From assembly GCA_010672965.1 (NCBI GenBank), contig JAAHFN010000027.1, forward strand, positions 59,929 through 123,928: a stretch of 64,000 nt of DNA, given 5' to 3'. The notes under the pieces were generated by a model, which was not told where the DNA came from, did no database searches, and was given only the letters and a program-made list of their open reading frames with translations. A program made the position numbers and the translations under genes. The first letter of the stretch is position 1. Each line of letters starts with the position of its first letter. Of the stretch, positions 61,596 through 64,000 are shown one piece after another. Source of the DNA: Oscillatoria sp. SIO1A7. GTDB lineage: Bacteria > Cyanobacteriota > Cyanobacteriia > Cyanobacteriales > Laspinemataceae.

Positions 61596-62330
61596 GTGGC
61601 AAAGAAGCAATTATTAGGTCGTCTCCTAGCTGGGGGGTTGCTGTTGGCAGCCTTCGCCTTACCTTGCCCCGTAGCTAGCGCTGAAGAAGAGGAAGAACGC
61701 TCCTTGTGGTTGTTTGAAACCACTTGTGTAAGTAATGGCCCAGGGCGGTGGCGGCGGGAGACTGAGGATATTTCTGTCAGTAGGGCAGTTTATAGATCTT
61801 ATATGTTTATGGGGCCAGGAAGCCGGTCTGTATCCCTAGCTTGCAGAATTAGAGGGGAAAATTCTGAAAATCCTGAAAATCCTGAAAATTCTAAAGATGC
61901 TAAAAAACCATTTCAGAGCTTGCAGTTAGAATTTGGGATGCGGGATACCCAGAGAGAAAGTCCCTACAATACAGTGATTGTTTATTTGGACGGGCAGCAA
62001 TCTGCTTCGGAAACCGTTGCTGCTGGAGAGAAAGTGTATTTTGCATTGGACGTGAGCGAGGTGCAAAATATTGCCCTGGAAACAGTCTGTTCTAGCGGAG
62101 CGGGATATTGCGATCGAGTTTATTTTTTTAATGCGTCCCTTAGTACGGAACCGGCCATATCTCCTGCAACTTCACCAGAAGAATTGCTAGAGGAATTTCC
62201 AGAAGACTTGCCAGAGGAATTGCCAGAGGAATTGCCAGAAGCGTTAGAGATATATCCGGAAACAACGCCTGACGAACCCCTGGAGGAGTCGCCGGATGAG
62301 TCTTCGGATCTATTGCCAGAATTGCCCTAG
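61596..62330 (+). CDS. Exported protein with jelly-roll-like domain and Pro/Glu-rich tail, unknown
   Basis: From the GTG at 61596 (GGAG 8 bases upstream) a clear signal peptide runs KKQLLGRLLAGGLLLAAFAL, with a cleavage site after ASA. An earlier GTG at 61569 would bury it behind nine residues. The mature part has a beta-rich domain (about residues 45-185) with conserved cysteines and motifs SLACRIRGENSEN, LQLEFGMRD, VIVYLDGQQS and ETVCSSGAGYCDRVYFFNAS. This resembles NPCBM-type jelly rolls in outline. The tail is ELPEELPE-like repeats. Function is not known. Confidence 0.75.
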   Translation: MAKKQLLGRLLAGGLLLAAFALPCPVASAEEEEERSLWLFETTCVSNGPGRWRRETEDISVSRAVYRSYMFMGPGSRSVSLACRIRGENSENPENPENSKDAKKPFQSLQLEFGMRDTQRESPYNTVIVYLDGQQSASETVAAGEKVYFALDVSEVQNIALETVCSSGAGYCDRVYFFNASLSTEPAISPATSPEELLEEFPEDLPEELPEELPEALEIYPETTPDEPLEESPDESSDLLPELP

Positions 62331-62852
62331 ACGGTTTATTCTTTGGCTTGAAGATTGATTCCCGTAACGTCGCCGATCGCTCTTTACGAACCGCTCTCGG
62401 CATAAGGCGTTGCGCCTGACTTTGCAATGGTGACCTGATGATGGGGCGATCGCTTTTGATAATCGAGTCTATTTTGGCGCGCCTTTTAGCACCCTATTCT
62501 AATAATCCAATATATTGTGGCGCGCATTGCCTTTTCTATGCACATTATGCACATTAGAAGAAATTTAATTGTTTATGGTATCTTCAAGGGCGCATTAATG
62601 GATAATGTCCTTCTTGTGAATTACCCTGGGTCAAAGAGAAATAATTAACTCGTACCCTGGTTTTTCAGGCTTATTCAGCAAGCCCTAATTAACAGCTATT
62701 ATTAATCAAAAAAAAGCGAGCCGTTGAACGGCTCGCTTTTTTTGATTGATATTAAGCAATTTATTATCCTGGAAACTTGCTCGTGCATCCATTTAGCACT
62801 AGCGCTACATCCAGTTGGCATAAATTTCTTCTCCTAATAGGTCGAGCGATTT
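62331..62852. other. Intergenic region with a strong bidirectional terminator
   Basis: No gene is supported. Apart from the hairpin at 62704-62746, it holds a HIP1 site near 62445 and A+T-rich DNA. Confidence 0.5.
62704..62746. terminator. Bidirectional Rho-independent terminator
   Basis: GCGAGCCGT and ACGGCTCGC form a GC-rich stem with a three-base loop. An A-run (62708-62715) precedes it and a T-run (62737-62743) follows, so it can act in both directions. It serves the converging exported-protein gene and the DUF2949 gene. Confidence 0.9.
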
Positions 62853-63068
62853 TTAAGCTGTTTCCAGCCAATCAAAAATTCGATCTAACTGTTCTATGGT
62901 CACCAGACCGTATTGCCAGAGGACCATTGGTAAGGAAGTAGAGTCCGAAACCCGATGCCGTGGGGTCAGACTACTGCAAATCCTCTCTGCAAAAGCAATA
63001 GAAGACGCCGAAACTGCTAACTCTTCTTCTAAAAATCTAATCAATTGATAATACTTCTCCCGTACCAC
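62853..63068 (-). CDS. DUF2949 family protein
   Basis: The 71-aa product starts at a GTG at 63068 with AGGAGG about 12 bases upstream. The sequence REKYYQLIRFLEEELAVSAS and LPMVLWQYGLVTIEQLDRIF, then DWLETA, matches the small cyanobacterial DUF2949 family, which has no known function. The middle (CSSLTPRHRVSDST) is variable in the family. It is a stand-alone gene. Confidence 0.8.
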   Translation of the reverse strand: MVREKYYQLIRFLEEELAVSASSIAFAERICSSLTPRHRVSDSTSLPMVLWQYGLVTIEQLDRIFDWLETA

Positions 63069-64000
63069 TTTTATTTAAACCTCCTATATTAACCCTGAGT
63101 ACCTTCCCTGCTGCCTCACCTAGCTTGCTCCTATATGCCTCTAGCTCTCTGGCATCACCCATTCACTGTAGATAGGTTTCGCCAAAACTTGCGATCGGGG
63201 GATATAACAGGGCCATTGCTTAGATGTGCAGGATCTGTTATGTTAGCAGGGAACTTATAAAACAAGCTCTACTGTATTAAAATTAGTTTGCAGCAGAGTA
63301 GTTTCGCTCTGACTGTTCTAAAACCAGCTTTTGAAAGCCAAATTCCGGATATTTTACGCTTTATATTTTGCTAATAATTGCAGCGCTTGGTTTTTTGTTA
63401 GATCGGTAAGGACGTTTTGGGCGATGCCGCTGACGCAGATCGACATAGCTTATTACTAATAGAACATATTTAGCTAGCGATCGCATCGGTAGATTTACTG
63501 TTTTTGAAAAATAAATTATACCGAATTTTTTCTTAGCAAAGGACGTTTACAAATGACATTTGCAAACGTCCTTTGCAAATGTCCTCTATAAATAACTCCG
63601 CTCCAGCAGGGAAGCTGGGTGTATTCTAATGGACCTAACTACTCGAAACGCGAATAATAGGGCCCACTTTATCAAACGAATTTCTCACACCACCTCTAAC
63701 CAAGATGCTTCCTCTGGAGCCTATGTTGCGGTTATTTTAGCATAATTTAATAAGTTTTGTGAAAATTATGAGAAAAATAGGCAAATTTTTAAAAAATATT
63801 TCAGGAAAGGCTATCAGCTATCAGCTATCAGCGGTCAGCTTTTAGCTTTGCGCGGAGTTTGTAGGGGCGTTTGGCACTGTCGCGAAGCGCGAAACGCCCC
63901 TACAAACTACTGGACTGTCCGCATTAAAATTGTAGGGAGCGGCCCGGGAAAGAAACCCAACTACACCAATCGTTACGTTGGGTTTCTTTCCCGGGCCGCT
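63069..64000. other. Non-coding region with three perfect or near-perfect palindromes
   Basis: No gene is supported in these 932 bases. Present are a 20-base inverted repeat (63536-63576, one mismatch, 1-base centre; GCAAAGGACGTTT arm), a 16-base one (63857-63907, GTTTGTAGGGGCGTTT arms), and a 24-base perfect one that reaches the window end (63938-64000). CAGCTATCAG repeats occur near 63805-63835. Confidence 0.6.
63938..64000. repeat. 24-base perfect inverted repeat at the window end
   Basis: The arm 63938-63961 (starting AGCGGCCCGGGAAAG) pairs exactly with 63977-64000 (ending TTCCCGGGCCGCT), loop 15 bases. The preceding TTGTAGGG suggests the stem may continue past the window, so its full length is unknown. 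Confidence 0.85.

Overview
The window looks like chromosome from a filamentous (Oscillatoriales-type) cyanobacterium. The evidence is the very frequent HIP1 octamer GCGATCGC, a cyanobacterial-style cta (aa3 cytochrome oxidase) locus, Ycf34, DUF1400, DUF2949 and PRC-barrel genes, several bacterial Ser/Thr kinases, and intergenic regions packed with short tandem repeats and palindromic miniature elements. I recognised no rRNA, tRNA, CRISPR array, intact IS element or replication origin.

Layout. 1-5.1 kb: the N-terminal part of a YdcF/DUF218-type membrane protein, a pentapeptide-repeat protein, then an A+T-rich, translationally coupled pair (AAA ATPase plus DUF4435/TOPRIM-like protein) that fits the PARIS (AriA-AriB) anti-phage architecture. 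5.1-14.3 kb: a two-domain PPK2 enzyme, then respiratory genes, with ctaB-ctaA (haem A synthesis) on the minus strand facing away from ctaC-ctaD-ctaE on the plus strand. 14.8-35.2 kb: a secreted-protein region with a parvulin-like protein, a 1422-aa subtilase with LysM and PPVDSE repeats, and a 4302-aa RTX exoprotein with a metzincin-like motif and a C-terminal P-domain. The two giant genes share a duplicated 5' region and N-terminal leader, and between them lie a 23-site HIP1 minisatellite and a toxin-antitoxin island (HigBA, an HI1420-type antitoxin, a damaged HicB).

35.4-38.3 kb: two antitoxin-like genes, each broken by one nonsense codon, flank a kinase-like gene that has lost its DFG motif. 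38.8-45.7 kb: two related coiled-coil membrane proteins (one with PLD-like and TPR domains), an M20D amidohydrolase homologue missing three metal ligands, and two secreted DUF1400 proteins. 46.6-61.4 kb: a minus-strand block rich in signalling genes: zinc ribbon, receiver protein, an unknown 894-aa membrane protein, two Ser/Thr kinases (one with WD40 repeats), Ycf34, a SagB/ThcOx-like oxidoreductase, a PRC-barrel protein and two FHA proteins. 61.6-64 kb: an exported protein, a DUF2949 protein and palindrome-rich non-coding DNA.

How the parts fit: the cta genes together make a complete aa3 oxidase core and its haem A. The kinases and FHA proteins could form a phospho-signalling neighbourhood, which is inference only. 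Several gene remnants and at least five palindromic repeat families indicate active small-scale rearrangement. The observations most worth a second look are the PARIS-like pair, the paired giant exoproteins with their HIP1 array, the kinase gene bracketed by inverted repeats, the oppositely oriented hairpin loops at 53 kb, and the two apparent pseudoenzymes.
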